Origin: Planctomycetes bacterium syqfu
GTDB lineage: Bacteria; Planctomycetota; Phycisphaerae; Phycisphaerales; Phycisphaeraceae
Length of the DNA stretch: 64,000 nt
Assembly (NCBI GenBank): GCA_020974905.1
Contig: CP087563.1
Coordinates: 2,170,001-2,234,000, forward strand
Reading direction: 5' to 3'
Positions 9,665 through 18,927 of this stretch are shown here, piece by piece. Below the pieces are notes generated by a model. It saw only the letters and a list, made by a program, of their open reading frames with translations, had not been told where the DNA came from and made no database searches. The position numbers and the translations under genes were made by a program. The stretch's first letter is position 1. The number at the start of each line of letters is the position of its first letter.

Positions 9665-9748
9665 CATGTGATGACTTAGTGTGAGATTCAGCCCGAGATC
9701 AATTGTCTTCAAGAGCCATTCAATTGAATCACGGGTTGTCATTGCGAT

Positions 9749-10882
9749 TCAGGCGTCGGCAACCATACAGGTTTCCAGTGGTGCCTTGCGGACTTTGCCG
9801 ACGGTCTGTGTTTTGCCGGTCTGGGCGCTGACGACTGCTGCGAAGCAGATGGCCAGACCGCGGAGGTTGTCGATGGGGTTGTTCAAAGGTTGGCGCTTTT
9901 GTTCTATAGCGCAAAGTAACTCACCCATACTGCCCATGAAGCCTTCTTCAAACCATTGCCCCTGGAGTTCGGGGATGGCTTTGCCACGTTTGGTGACCAG
10001 TTGAACCTGGTGTCCGGTCAAGCCGGCAGCGTCGTATTGGAGTGTCCCTTTGCTGCCTGTGATATAACCGTCATCTTTCCCGCCGTAGTTCACCGCACCG
10101 TCAAAGACGAGGCTGGCATGACCGTGATCAAACTCCACGAGCACCTGACCGAGCAGCGACGGTGTGGCGCGCTGCACGGTGGCATGACTGAGATTGGCGG
10201 TCACACGCACAGCCTGACTCTCGGGCATGAATGATGCAAGTGCATCAAACCAATGAATCGCATAGTCGTAAAGGACAATGTGATGCACGCGGTTAAAGTG
10301 TGAATCAGCAATCCAGTCATGGGACCAGTGACAATTCAGATGGACAGCATCAACCTTGCCAATCTTGTTTTTGTGAATCGCATTACGGACCCACGACCAA
10401 TGCGGCGACCATCGGCCGTTCTGATTGACCGCCAGGATCACACCCATTTTCTCAGCAAGTTCTGCAAACTTCCTGCCTTTGTTTAAGTCGAGCACAAACG
10501 GCTTTTGACTGAGTACATGCTTGCCTGCCTTGAGTGCAGCAGGAATCAGATACTCACGATCCTGCGGGTGGGTGGCAATGTCCACCACTTCGATATCATC
10601 GCGCTTAAGCAGCTGTTTGTAATCCGTATACACATCGGCATCAGGATAGAACGCTTGAGCACGATTCTGAGCGCGCTCCTCAATCAGGTCACACATCGCA
10701 ACCACGTTGAGTCCCATTTTTTTGTAAGCCTTCAAGTGTGACTCACTGATACCGCCACAACCAATCAAACCAATCGGTCGCGAGAGTCGTCGAGGCATAG
10801 GCGGTTGGTATTTGATTTTGGGCGCTGCTATCAAATCGGCTTTCTTCTCAGCCATGTCGTTGTATTTGCGTTTCTTTGCCAT
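9749..10882 (-). CDS. Gfo/Idh/MocA-family oxidoreductase
   Basis: An NAD(P)-dependent sugar or cyclitol dehydrogenase of 377 aa. The Rossmann loop IGLIGCGGISESHLKAY lies near residues 37-53. The HPQDRE and QKPFVLDLN stretches are family-typical (the second contains the conserved EKP-like Lys, here QKP). I start at ATG 10882, with AAGGA nine bases upstream; the ATG at 10918 lacks such a site. The N-terminus has a basic extension (MAKKRKYNDMAEKK). It is the last gene of the operon, 49 bases after a second Gfo/Idh gene, which suggests oxidation and reduction steps on one sugar. The substrate is unknown. Confidence 0.88.
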   Translation of the reverse strand: MAKKRKYNDMAEKKADLIAAPKIKYQPPMPRRLSRPIGLIGCGGISESHLKAYKKMGLNVVAMCDLIEERAQNRAQAFYPDADVYTDYKQLLKRDDIEVVDIATHPQDREYLIPAALKAGKHVLSQKPFVLDLNKGRKFAELAEKMGVILAVNQNGRWSPHWSWVRNAIHKNKIGKVDAVHLNCHWSHDWIADSHFNRVHHIVLYDYAIHWFDALASFMPESQAVRVTANLSHATVQRATPSLLGQVLVEFDHGHASLVFDGAVNYGGKDDGYITGSKGTLQYDAAGLTGHQVQLVTKRGKAIPELQGQWFEEGFMGSMGELLCAIEQKRQPLNNPIDNLRGLAICFAAVVSAQTGKTQTVGKVRKAPLETCMVADA

Positions 10883-10931
10883 GTTCGGATTCCTTGCTGT
10901 TGGACAATTCGTCTCCAAATGGAGATGAAGA

Positions 10932-12017
10932 TTATTGAATAAGACTCACGGTGCGTTTTTCGGTTGCACTGAGGACTGCGGTGTCCACGATCTGTTGGCC
11001 AATGCGTGCGATCTTTGGCGACAATGGGCCGTCAACCAATTCACCACGCGTGATCCGGTCAACGACATAACTGATCGGACCGTCATTGGGGTAAATCATC
11101 GGGTCCACGGGAATGATTTCACAGGGCTTATCGGGATCAGTCTGTAACGAGATGGTGTTTTCATGATCGTAGCTGGCAATGGTGCCTTTGCGACCAACGA
11201 TGACAAAACCGCACTTGGGCTGAGGTTGTTGCGTCCAGCAATCACTGAACGTCCCCCACCGTGTTTCGAATTTACTCAGACCACTGTTGGGGATGTCGTA
11301 ACGACAGATTGTGATGCTGTGTTCGTCGACTTCCAGGCCATCGGGTTGATCGACCATGCTGGTGACTTCGACGGGCGCTTTGCCGTTCATGTACCACGTG
11401 CCCAGCGTCACGCCATACCCCAGGTAATCCAGCAGACTCCCACCACCAAACTGCTTCTGGTAAAACCAACTCTGAGACTTATGCTCGTTGGCAATGTCTT
11501 CGGGAACCACCACCTTGTCTGCAAGATGTCGCAATGGACCACGGTTGCCATCGTAGTAATGGACCTGGATCACATCACCAATCATTCCCTCATCGACCAA
11601 TCGTTTGGCGGTAACATGCGAAGCATACCAACGCAACGGCCAATTGATGATCAACTGCTTACCCGTCTGCTCAAGGGCAGCAATCATCCGATCGGCATCG
11701 GCTAACGTTGCAGAGAACGGCTTTTCGACAAAGACATGTGAACCAAATGGCGCAACGCGTTCAGTCCACAAAGCATGCTCTGCTGTTGCAGGGCACAGAA
11801 TCACCATGTCCGGTTTCGTGTCTTCCATGAGCTTGCGATAGTCACTGACAAACAGCGACTGATCCAAACCAATCTGCTTAAGCACCGGCATGACGCGGTC
11901 TGGTTTTTCATCACTGACCCCAACAATTTCAACGTCCGGATGATCCTTGGCTTTACGCAGCAGATCTCCCATATGCATGTGATCAAAATTGATCCCCGCG
12001 ATCTTAAACTTGCTCAT
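10932..12017 (-). CDS. Gfo/Idh/MocA-family oxidoreductase
   Basis: A 361-aa dehydrogenase. The N-terminus (FKIAGINFDHMHMGDLL) has an unusual Rossmann loop in which the GxGxxG glycines are mostly replaced, a pattern found in some Gfo/Idh subfamilies. The conserved VEKPFSATLADADRMI follows near residue 90, with the catalytic-loop Lys. ATG 12017 has the ribosome site AAAGGGAG. It overlaps nothing but lies only 11 bases after the isomerase gene. With the other Gfo/Idh protein it probably acts on the product of the neighbouring isomerases. Confidence 0.85.
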   Translation of the reverse strand: MSKFKIAGINFDHMHMGDLLRKAKDHPDVEIVGVSDEKPDRVMPVLKQIGLDQSLFVSDYRKLMEDTKPDMVILCPATAEHALWTERVAPFGSHVFVEKPFSATLADADRMIAALEQTGKQLIINWPLRWYASHVTAKRLVDEGMIGDVIQVHYYDGNRGPLRHLADKVVVPEDIANEHKSQSWFYQKQFGGGSLLDYLGYGVTLGTWYMNGKAPVEVTSMVDQPDGLEVDEHSITICRYDIPNSGLSKFETRWGTFSDCWTQQPQPKCGFVIVGRKGTIASYDHENTISLQTDPDKPCEIIPVDPMIYPNDGPISYVVDRITRGELVDGPLSPKIARIGQQIVDTAVLSATEKRTVSLIQ

Positions 12018-12028
12018 CGTGCTCCCTT

Positions 12029-12799
12029 TCAGTTTGCTTGTTCCCACAATGCGTTGATCTTCAAACGCATCTCAATGGCTATCTCAAATGGATTGCGGTC
12101 TTCCGGTTCATCTTCCCAACTCAACACGCCGTCATAGCCGATCGCTTTGAGTTCACGCAGAACACCTGCAATGTCCACACATCCATCCCCCAGTGGCACC
12201 GTCTCATGTCCGCCAGCCGCTTTGACATCCTTGACATGCACATGTTTAATGAGCGTGCCTAACTCGGAGATGGTTTTCGGGGCATCCATCCCCTGCGTCC
12301 CAAGCCAACCGGTGTCCAGCGCAATGCCCAAGCCGTCAGCACCAAATGCGATTTTTTCGCGTATATCCTGCACTGAATTCTCCGGATGATTCTCGTGATT
12401 CGCGCGGATGCCCGTCTGGCGTGATAACGCTCGTACCGCATCCAAGGTTTCAGAGGCAATCCCGCCAGCGGTCATCGGGATGTCCAGCAACTGACACACC
12501 CGTGCGGTATCAGCATTCAACGCACCAGCCAAAGCGACAGGTGTCAAAGCATACTCTGCGAGAATGACTTTATAGGTTTGAGCGCGTTGAGGTGTCATGT
12601 GCGCAGGATCAATATGAGCCACCCACAATTCCACCGCAGAGTATCCGCATTGAGCAATCTCACGGCAGATCGCTTCGAATTCCTTTTCATCGGTCTTCTC
12701 AACGGTGAGTAAATGTTGATCCCACCACTTGGCCAATTCAAATTGGTAACCCGAAAACCGGGCAACCAGATTGGCGGTATTAAATGCAATCACCGGCAT
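12029..12799 (-). CDS. Sugar phosphate isomerase/epimerase (AP-endonuclease 2-like TIM barrel)
   Basis: A 256-aa xylose-isomerase-like barrel. Family marks include IRANHENHPEN (substrate and metal region), LGIALDTGWLG, HVKDVKAAGGHETVPLGDG and the C-terminal metal Glu in LSWEDEPED. These match the IolE/IolI-like isomerase superfamily. The start at 12799 is preceded by a strong AAGGAGG; it overlaps the upstream hydrolase gene by 10 bases. Together with two Gfo/Idh dehydrogenases this recalls inositol- or keto-sugar pathways, but the substrate is not determined. Confidence 0.85.
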   Translation of the reverse strand: MPVIAFNTANLVARFSGYQFELAKWWDQHLLTVEKTDEKEFEAICREIAQCGYSAVELWVAHIDPAHMTPQRAQTYKVILAEYALTPVALAGALNADTARVCQLLDIPMTAGGIASETLDAVRALSRQTGIRANHENHPENSVQDIREKIAFGADGLGIALDTGWLGTQGMDAPKTISELGTLIKHVHVKDVKAAGGHETVPLGDGCVDIAGVLRELKAIGYDGVLSWEDEPEDRNPFEIAIEMRLKINALWEQAN

Positions 12800-13794
12800 G
12801 ATGTGTCGTCCTCCTTGCTGGGACAAAAACAGTAGGCTTGGGCGGGGTTATGAACGAAGAGTTGCTGAATGTGTTGGTCGGTGATACCCATTTGCTTCAT
12901 CTGTGAGACCCATGCTTGTTGCAGGAAATGCATGCCCGGTTGCCCGCCGTACTGTTGCCAGTAACTCCGACGTGCAGCATCCATTCCCAGCATCAGTTGA
13001 TCAGGAAAGTCGGGTAGTAAAGCAACAAGCAACTGCATGGTGGGATTATCAGCAACCTGATCGACCTTCCAGCGAAACGCACTGTCATACTCCAGGCAGA
13101 CACCCGACTGCAACACGTCTCGGTGATAGGCAATATCCGGCTTGCGATCCAGATGACTGAGTACCACATGCTTCAAATCCACGCCATGATCACGCAGCAA
13201 TTCCAACTGCTCCATCGCAGCGGTCCCCTGCTCGGTATGCGTGAGAATCGGGGCGCCGGTAATGACATGAACCTGCGCTGCAGCCTTGAATGTCACCCGC
13301 TGTTGATCATCAAGTCGATCCAATCCGCCTGCAACCTTGATGAGTCCTGCACGATGTCTGCTTGCTTGCCAATGGGGTCCGTTGCCATCGTTGGCATCAA
13401 TCCCATCAGTGATTTCGCTGACAAAAAGCTTCGTCAATGTCTCTTGATCCATGCGCGTCGACCAATGTCCAGGCGGGTAATACTTGGCCAAGTGTATCCC
13501 CGTCGGACAGAGAAGCTGCATGCCACTGCGTGTTGAGACTTGAGCGAGTTTGAGCACATTCCGCCCGCATGCCATCGGCATCGAATCGACCATCGTCCGC
13601 ACGCCAAGTTCAAAGACTTCCTTTAACTCAGCAGCACATTTCGCCACATCATCAAGCAGAAAATCAGGATTGGCATGTGTCGCAAAGCCGGCATCAATGA
13701 TCAGATGTTCATGGGCATAACACACCCCCATCTGGTCGGGCGGGATATCGCCTGTTACCGTGCGAATGAATGGCGTTTTTGCCTGCTGGTTCAT
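12790..13794 (-). CDS. Phosphotriesterase-family metal hydrolase
   Basis: A 334-aa amidohydrolase-fold protein. The HxH metal motif is CYAHEHLII. Downstream are the bridging Lys in AGLIKVAGG, His in ILTHTEQG, His in VVLSHLDR and the late Asp in LMLGMDAARRSYW. All expected metal ligands of phosphotriesterase homology proteins are present. In catabolic operons such proteins often act as lactonases, so it may open the lactone made by one of the dehydrogenases; that is inference. ATG 13794 is preceded by GGGGGAG, and its ATGA overlaps the stop of the FAD oxidoreductase. Confidence 0.85.
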   Translation of the reverse strand: MNQQAKTPFIRTVTGDIPPDQMGVCYAHEHLIIDAGFATHANPDFLLDDVAKCAAELKEVFELGVRTMVDSMPMACGRNVLKLAQVSTRSGMQLLCPTGIHLAKYYPPGHWSTRMDQETLTKLFVSEITDGIDANDGNGPHWQASRHRAGLIKVAGGLDRLDDQQRVTFKAAAQVHVITGAPILTHTEQGTAAMEQLELLRDHGVDLKHVVLSHLDRKPDIAYHRDVLQSGVCLEYDSAFRWKVDQVADNPTMQLLVALLPDFPDQLMLGMDAARRSYWQQYGGQPGMHFLQQAWVSQMKQMGITDQHIQQLFVHNPAQAYCFCPSKEDDTSCR

Positions 13795-15161
13795 CGATTG
13801 CTCCCCCATCCGTTGGCAGAAATATCAGCTTGCTTTTCAGGCAGTTCCAACACCGCACCAAGTGTACGCAGTTGATCCTGCAATCGGCCAACCGATACAT
13901 CACGTGCACCACATTCTTGATCCAATGACATCGCTGCTGCCAACCCCGCAGCCTGTCCCATACTCATGGTCTGGCCCATACTCCGGCAACTGGCGTGGGC
14001 GTCATGTGTCGCACTGAAACAACGCCCGACCACCCACAGTTCATCACGGTCTTTGGCAACCAATGTGCGGTAAGGTACGTGATAAACCTGCCCATTTGGG
14101 ACATACGCCCATGCGGTTTCGTCCTGCCCGTCTTTATCTTGCCGGTGATCTTCAATCGGAGCACCACAAACCAACACCACGTCATCAAACGATCTGGCGG
14201 TCATGCAGTCATCACGTGTCAAACGATATTCACCATAAACGCGTCGCGACTCACGCACGCCAATATGCACCGAGAGTCCGCCAATACAGGCATTTTCATA
14301 ACCCGGCACACATGCACGTACAAACTTCTCAAAAACAAATGCCTGTTGACGACCTTGCACTTCCGCATCGGTTAACTGCTCTGAATCCATCGGATCAATA
14401 TCCGCAACACGCACGGCAACCGTCGCAGCGCAACCGGGGATCGGCATGGCATGGAAACTGCCTTTGCGGCGTGGCAAGGGATGTTTCTCCAAATCAACCT
14501 CGGCCATCTTCTGGTTTAGCATCTGCTTGCCACCAGCAGCATTGAACTTTTCAAAATCGACATTGACCATCCGAAACGTGGTCGTCAAGGTTTGCGCAGG
14601 ATCGATTTCACCCGCTTTTTCATAGGATATCTGCGCCAAGTGACAAAGTTCAGCATCACCGCTGGCATCAATGAATCGCTTGGCCTTGATCCGACGAAGC
14701 CCCTGCCGCGTTGCCACCACCACGCCGATGATCCGGCCGGCAGCGTCCATTTCGACATCGATAAGCAGTGTGTGTAACAACAGCTTCACGCCACTTGAAA
14801 TCAACAAGCGATCCCAGACCCATTTGAGGACTTCAGGATTGTAGGTCACGCCGGTTCCCGCGCCGTAAGTGTTGGGACGTAGAAACATCGCGTTGTGTTT
14901 GGCTAATTCATCGACCACCTGATCGGGAATCCCGCCAACGACTTTGCGTGGCGTGTCACCGGGTGTGAAGAATCCGTAGAAGGTATCGAGCACCGCCGTA
15001 CTCGTCCCACCAGCAAAACCGTAGCGGTCAATGAGCATGGTGTTGGCACCTTGCTTGGCACTGGCAATGGCTGCGCAGCATCCTGCTGACCCTGCACCGA
15101 TCACCAGCACGTCAACTTGGGCGAGCACTTCAACCTTGTCAGAAGCGATCATGCCGGGCAT
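13791..15161 (-). CDS. FAD-dependent oxidoreductase (FAD_oxidored family)
   Basis: A 456-aa flavoprotein. The dinucleotide-binding motif VLVIGAGSAGCCAAIAS lies near residues 18-34, then LIDRYGFAGGTST, typical of the PF12831-like family. C-terminal FAD contact residues appear in ELWVVGRCFSATHDAHASCR. No signal peptide is seen, so it is cytoplasmic. ATG 15161 has the ribosome site GGGAGA. It overlaps the SIS gene by 13 bases and the phosphotriesterase gene by 4. It probably oxidises a sugar-derived or cyclitol intermediate; the substrate is unknown. Confidence 0.87.
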   Translation of the reverse strand: MPGMIASDKVEVLAQVDVLVIGAGSAGCCAAIASAKQGANTMLIDRYGFAGGTSTAVLDTFYGFFTPGDTPRKVVGGIPDQVVDELAKHNAMFLRPNTYGAGTGVTYNPEVLKWVWDRLLISSGVKLLLHTLLIDVEMDAAGRIIGVVVATRQGLRRIKAKRFIDASGDAELCHLAQISYEKAGEIDPAQTLTTTFRMVNVDFEKFNAAGGKQMLNQKMAEVDLEKHPLPRRKGSFHAMPIPGCAATVAVRVADIDPMDSEQLTDAEVQGRQQAFVFEKFVRACVPGYENACIGGLSVHIGVRESRRVYGEYRLTRDDCMTARSFDDVVLVCGAPIEDHRQDKDGQDETAWAYVPNGQVYHVPYRTLVAKDRDELWVVGRCFSATHDAHASCRSMGQTMSMGQAAGLAAAMSLDQECGARDVSVGRLQDQLRTLGAVLELPEKQADISANGWGSNR

Positions 15162-15943
15162 GTCTTGTCTCCCACGTTCTGATAGAGCTTGGCCAAACGA
15201 TGCGCGTGTTCGTCATAGGCGGATTCAAAAAGTTCACGTGCCTGCTCTGAACCGATGACAGCACCGGCGGTAAGGACTTTGGGCGGGTGTCCGGCTTCGG
15301 TGAGCAAACGTGCGACTTCTGCTTTGATGCAGTTGATCAGCAGACATCCGCCAACGGTTGAGCCTGGAGAAACAGGGGTTTTAAGACCATCAATGTGTAC
15401 CATCGCGTCACCGACCGGGGCGCCGGTATCCAGCACGATGTCTGCAAAATCAGCGAGCTTGACGCCACGCGGGTCATTGCTGTTACTTGCATCACTATGC
15501 GTCTGACTGATGATGGCAACGACTTTCATCCCTGCTTTCCCGAATCCTTCAGCCATCTCGATCTGCGAGACATTACACCCACTGGAACTGATCACCAGGG
15601 CGCTGTCCTGATCCGAGAGATCAAAGTTGCGCAGGATGCGTTCGGATAAGCCGGACACATTTTCCAGAAACATGGCCTGACGTTGGCCATTGGCGCCGAC
15701 GACGAGATTGTGAAACGTCAGTGACAATTCGACGATGGGATTAAAGCCGGGAAATGAACCGTAACGCGGCCACATCTCCTCGACCATGATCCGGCTGTGT
15801 CCTGAAGCAAAGACATGCACCATGCGACCTGCAAGAATCGTCTGGGCAAACCACGAAGCAACCTGCTCAATGGCGGACTGTTGTTTGGACACAACATCAA
15901 TGAGGTTTTCACACTTGTGAAGATAGTCCTGAATTACTGACAT
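15149..15943 (-). CDS. SIS-domain phosphosugar-binding protein (UPF0309-like)
   Basis: A 264-aa SIS-domain protein. Substrate-binding Ser clusters appear in VFASGHSRIMVEEMW and LVISSSGCN. The order of motifs and the LxVVGANGQRQ loop fit the UPF0309 group of predicted phosphosugar isomerases or etherases. In an operon with a ROK sugar kinase it probably works on the phosphorylated sugar. ATG 15943 is preceded by GGAG and overlaps the UroD-like gene by 10 bases. Confidence 0.85.
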   Translation of the reverse strand: MSVIQDYLHKCENLIDVVSKQQSAIEQVASWFAQTILAGRMVHVFASGHSRIMVEEMWPRYGSFPGFNPIVELSLTFHNLVVGANGQRQAMFLENVSGLSERILRNFDLSDQDSALVISSSGCNVSQIEMAEGFGKAGMKVVAIISQTHSDASNSNDPRGVKLADFADIVLDTGAPVGDAMVHIDGLKTPVSPGSTVGGCLLINCIKAEVARLLTEAGHPPKVLTAGAVIGSEQARELFESAYDEHAHRLAKLYQNVGDKTCPA

Positions 15944-17148
15944 AAAGGCTCCTTGGGGGAATAGTGCATCGCCGCGTCGTACAACGCGATGATGTTAGCG
16001 GCAGGAACATTGGCCTGAATGTTATGAACGGAAGTAAACACAAAACCACCATCCAGTGGCTTGAACGTATCAAGATTGGTTTGCACCTCAGACGTCACAT
16101 CGGTTGGCGAACCATTCGTAAGTGTGCCCTGACAATCGCAACTCCCCCCCCAGAAAACAAGGCGATCACCAAAGCGTTCTTTGAGTATCTCAGGCTGCAT
16201 GCCCGAGGCGGTGGTCTGCACCGGATTGATCGCATCAACCCCCATTTCAATCAACGAATCAAGCAGTGGCACAATCGCTCCATCGGTATGCATCAGCACA
16301 AACCAATCCGTGTTGGCATGCACCCAATCCAACCCACGCTTGTAATGAGCAAGCAACTTCTCTCGGAACATCGGCGTCGACAGGAATGGTGCAAACTGCG
16401 TTCCCAAATCGTCTGCAATCTGCAAGACCTGTACACGATCACCCACTGCATCATGGAGCATCTGCAGATTTTCAATCCAACGGTCCACCAGCAGGGTGTA
16501 AAGCCGATCCACATATTCGTCTTCGGTGGCAAAAGTGATCATCCAACTTTCAAAATCCCCTTGGCCGATCCCGTTAAACAACTCATACGGCGGACCCATG
16601 GCAACGATGATTGCCTTATCCGTTTCTTCATAAAGTCGCCTGGATTGTGTTGCGTACATTTGCCAATCGGTTGGTGCAATCTGGGGAACCTGCCAGGTAT
16701 CAAGGTCCGGATGCAAGGCGCCGGGATAAGATTCAAGGCGGTCAAAATACACGCTATTAGCAGGCATCACGGCGATGACTTTGCCATCTCGGCGTAGCTG
16801 CCAACCGCCATGCCCATCATCAATCGGATCGAATGCTTCGGGGACCATCACCTTCATCCCACGCAGGTCAAAAGGTTTGTACCGGGCATTGGAGAGACCA
16901 AAGGCAGTGGCAGGTCGGTTGAGCAAAATGGTGTCACTGCCAAAGCGTTCTGATACCGCATCATCAATCGTTGCAAGCATCTGATAGACATCAAACACGC
17001 ATGGCATGATGTCCAAACCAAGCGACTTGAGTAACTGCTGGTAGGCAAAGACGGAGATACCACTTTGACGTGTCCCACCAAGATCAACGGGGACGCGGTC
17101 GACTGATTTGTGATTCAGTGCTCGGATGATGCGCTGTCGTGAGTTCAT
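15934..17148 (-). CDS. Uroporphyrinogen decarboxylase-like (UroD/MtaA fold) protein
   Basis: A 404-aa protein starting MNSRQRIIRALNHKSVDRVPVDLGG, the standard opening of UroD-superfamily proteins. His in LMHTDGAIVPL and Cys in WGGSCDCQGTL match metal-ligand regions of corrinoid methyltransferases, while the usual C-terminal Cys block is replaced by FTSVHNIQANVP. It is therefore not a housekeeping HemE. Members of this subgroup sit in sugar operons with no proven reaction. The ATGA at 17148 overlaps the ROK kinase stop; an upstream in-frame start at 17250 would fall inside that kinase gene and is less likely. Confidence 0.8.
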   Translation of the reverse strand: MNSRQRIIRALNHKSVDRVPVDLGGTRQSGISVFAYQQLLKSLGLDIMPCVFDVYQMLATIDDAVSERFGSDTILLNRPATAFGLSNARYKPFDLRGMKVMVPEAFDPIDDGHGGWQLRRDGKVIAVMPANSVYFDRLESYPGALHPDLDTWQVPQIAPTDWQMYATQSRRLYEETDKAIIVAMGPPYELFNGIGQGDFESWMITFATEDEYVDRLYTLLVDRWIENLQMLHDAVGDRVQVLQIADDLGTQFAPFLSTPMFREKLLAHYKRGLDWVHANTDWFVLMHTDGAIVPLLDSLIEMGVDAINPVQTTASGMQPEILKERFGDRLVFWGGSCDCQGTLTNGSPTDVTSEVQTNLDTFKPLDGGFVFTSVHNIQANVPAANIIALYDAAMHYSPKEPLCQ

Positions 17149-18032
17149 GCCAAACCTTTCTGCATCCCGTTGTAGGCAGCGCCCAAGCCGCCGGCCCATG
17201 TCCCTAACGTTGCAGGCATGATGGGTACACGCTGCCCCGTCGGACGCCATTCGACCTGGTCCATGGCAAGTGTCAACGGTTTGAATAATGTGTCACCTGC
17301 TTCGATCATGCCCCCGCCGAGAATGATGCACTGCGGGTCCAGGACATTAATCAGCGATGCCAACGCTGCAGCGAGTTGGTTGATGGACTGTTGCCAAAGA
17401 TCACGCGCGTATTGATCACCTGATGCAACTGCAGCAATGAGGTCTTTGGTGGATGTGAATTTTCCGTTTGAGCGATCCGAAAGTGAATAGTTGCCGATGG
17501 CCTGCTCGATGCTGCCGGGGGTGTTACAGATATCCGGTGAACCTGCAGCGTTTACGGTGATATGCCCCAGATGCCCAGCACGTCCGGTGTGTCCTTTGAG
17601 CAATCGCCCGTTGGCAAGTATCGCGCCGCCAACGCCGGTCCCAAGGGTGAGCATGATGACATGTTCAAGCGATTGGGCTGCACCTTGCCAGACTTCGCCA
17701 AGTAACGCTGCCATGGCGTCATTGAGTACGGGGACGGGTTGCTCAAATGCAAACTGTTGCTGAAAGTCGAAGTCCACCACGCTCTGCATGCGGCCGATCA
17801 TCCATGAGATGCCACTGCCATCGGGACGCGCGATACCCGGACAACTCACGCCGATGCTTGTAGCCGGTCCGTGGGTTTGCTGGCACTTCTCGATCCATTG
17901 TTTTGTCGCCTGTTGCCAGGCATTGTCCGCATCACCGGTATCCAGCTGTGACTGTTCTAAAATCTGCCCATTCGCTGTCACGCAGACTGCTTTGACCTGG
18001 GTCCCGCCGATGTCGATGCCGATCGCACGCAT
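17145..18032 (-). CDS. ROK-family sugar kinase with a degenerate zinc site
   Basis: A 295-aa ROK protein. The phosphate loop is IGIDIGGTQVKAV at residues 4-16; the catalytic Asp is in VPVLNDAMAAL; the GHLGHITVN motif supplies zinc-site His. The usual CxCGxxGCxE is changed to ICNTPGSIE, so two of three zinc cysteines are gone. It should phosphorylate a hexose or amino sugar, giving the substrate for the SIS protein. It has no DNA-binding domain. The start at 18032 follows the SDR stop by 3 bases with AAAGGTG as ribosome site. Confidence 0.87.
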   Translation of the reverse strand: MRAIGIDIGGTQVKAVCVTANGQILEQSQLDTGDADNAWQQATKQWIEKCQQTHGPATSIGVSCPGIARPDGSGISWMIGRMQSVVDFDFQQQFAFEQPVPVLNDAMAALLGEVWQGAAQSLEHVIMLTLGTGVGGAILANGRLLKGHTGRAGHLGHITVNAAGSPDICNTPGSIEQAIGNYSLSDRSNGKFTSTKDLIAAVASGDQYARDLWQQSINQLAAALASLINVLDPQCIILGGGMIEAGDTLFKPLTLAMDQVEWRPTGQRVPIMPATLGTWAGGLGAAYNGMQKGLA

Positions 18033-18035
18033 GGT

Positions 18036-18851
18036 TTATTCACCTTTCAAATCCGGCGGGTACTGACCTTCACTGACCGACCAACCGCCGTCGATGGCAA
18101 TGGTCTGGCCGGTGACGAATTTCGATTCTTCTGAGAGCAGCCAAAGCACTGCAGCGTCAAGGTCCTGAGGTTGACCGACGCGACCGCCATCCAGGGGCTG
18201 TTTGGTCTTGATGAATTGCATGATCTGTTCATCAGTGACCGCCCGTTGAGACATGGGCGTCTGGACCAATGCCGGGGCGATGACGTTAAACCGGATGCCA
18301 TGGGGTGCGTAGTAACTGGCGCAGGATTTGGCGAAACCGGTGACTGCGCTTTTGCTGGCAGCATAGGCGTGGGTGGCAAAAAATTGGGATGACGGGCAGG
18401 TGCCAAGGACACTACCCATAAGCAGAATACTGCCGGGGGTCTTACGGTTTAGCAGTGTCTGACAGGCCGCCCGCGCGGAGTTAAAACTGCTGGTCAGGTT
18501 CAGTGTGATGGTGGCCTGCCAGCCTTCGTCGGTGATCTGATGCAAGGGGCCATCCCCCATGCGACGCCCCGATCCACCTGCCACATGATACAGACCGTCG
18601 AACCGGCCGAAGGTATCCAACGCGGTGTTGATCAACTGCGTGGCCGAGTCCGGCGCGATGGCGTCGGACTGGATGACACGAGCGTTTTCCCCCATTGTCT
18701 GCTGGGCCTCGGGCACGTCCTGAGCATCACGTCCGGAAACCACCAGCCGAGCCCCGGCAGCCAAACAGGCATTGGCAGCAGAGAGACCTAACCCCCGTGT
18801 TCCGCCGACGATGACGTAGACGCGATCAAGCATGGATTGAGCAGTCTTCAT
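18036..18851 (-). CDS. Short-chain dehydrogenase/reductase (SDR)
   Basis: A 271-aa classical SDR. The cofactor loop is VGGTRGLGLSAANA (TGxxxGxG variant) near residue 16. The catalytic YxxxK is in HAYAASKSAVTGFAKS. The C-terminal VTGQTIAIDGGW is standard. It is the first gene of the nine-gene operon, divergent from the GntR-type regulator at 18928. A second start at 18833 (MLDRVYVIVGG) is possible; neither has an obvious ribosome site, so translation may be leaderless or weak. Confidence 0.9.
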   Translation of the reverse strand: MKTAQSMLDRVYVIVGGTRGLGLSAANACLAAGARLVVSGRDAQDVPEAQQTMGENARVIQSDAIAPDSATQLINTALDTFGRFDGLYHVAGGSGRRMGDGPLHQITDEGWQATITLNLTSSFNSARAACQTLLNRKTPGSILLMGSVLGTCPSSQFFATHAYAASKSAVTGFAKSCASYYAPHGIRFNVIAPALVQTPMSQRAVTDEQIMQFIKTKQPLDGGRVGQPQDLDAAVLWLLSEESKFVTGQTIAIDGGWSVSEGQYPPDLKGE

Positions 18852-18927
18852 GCGGTCATTTTACGCAGCAAACAGATCAATCCATATTATTTGTGTCAAT
18901 TAATCAAAATTCTGATATGATAACTTC
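18852..18927. promoter_or_regulatory. Divergent promoter region between SDR operon and GntR regulator
   Basis: This 76-base gap serves both strands. A TATGAT box at 18916-18921 lies only six bases before the regulator ATG, so that mRNA may be nearly leaderless. A minus-strand TTGACA is at 18894-18899. The AT-rich centre TCAATTAATCA is a possible operator. Confidence 0.5.

Noticed and set aside
15964-16797. 277-codon plus-strand open frame
   Set aside because: It lies opposite the UroD-like gene; residues are rich in His, Arg and Ile as in shadow frames, with no start signals.
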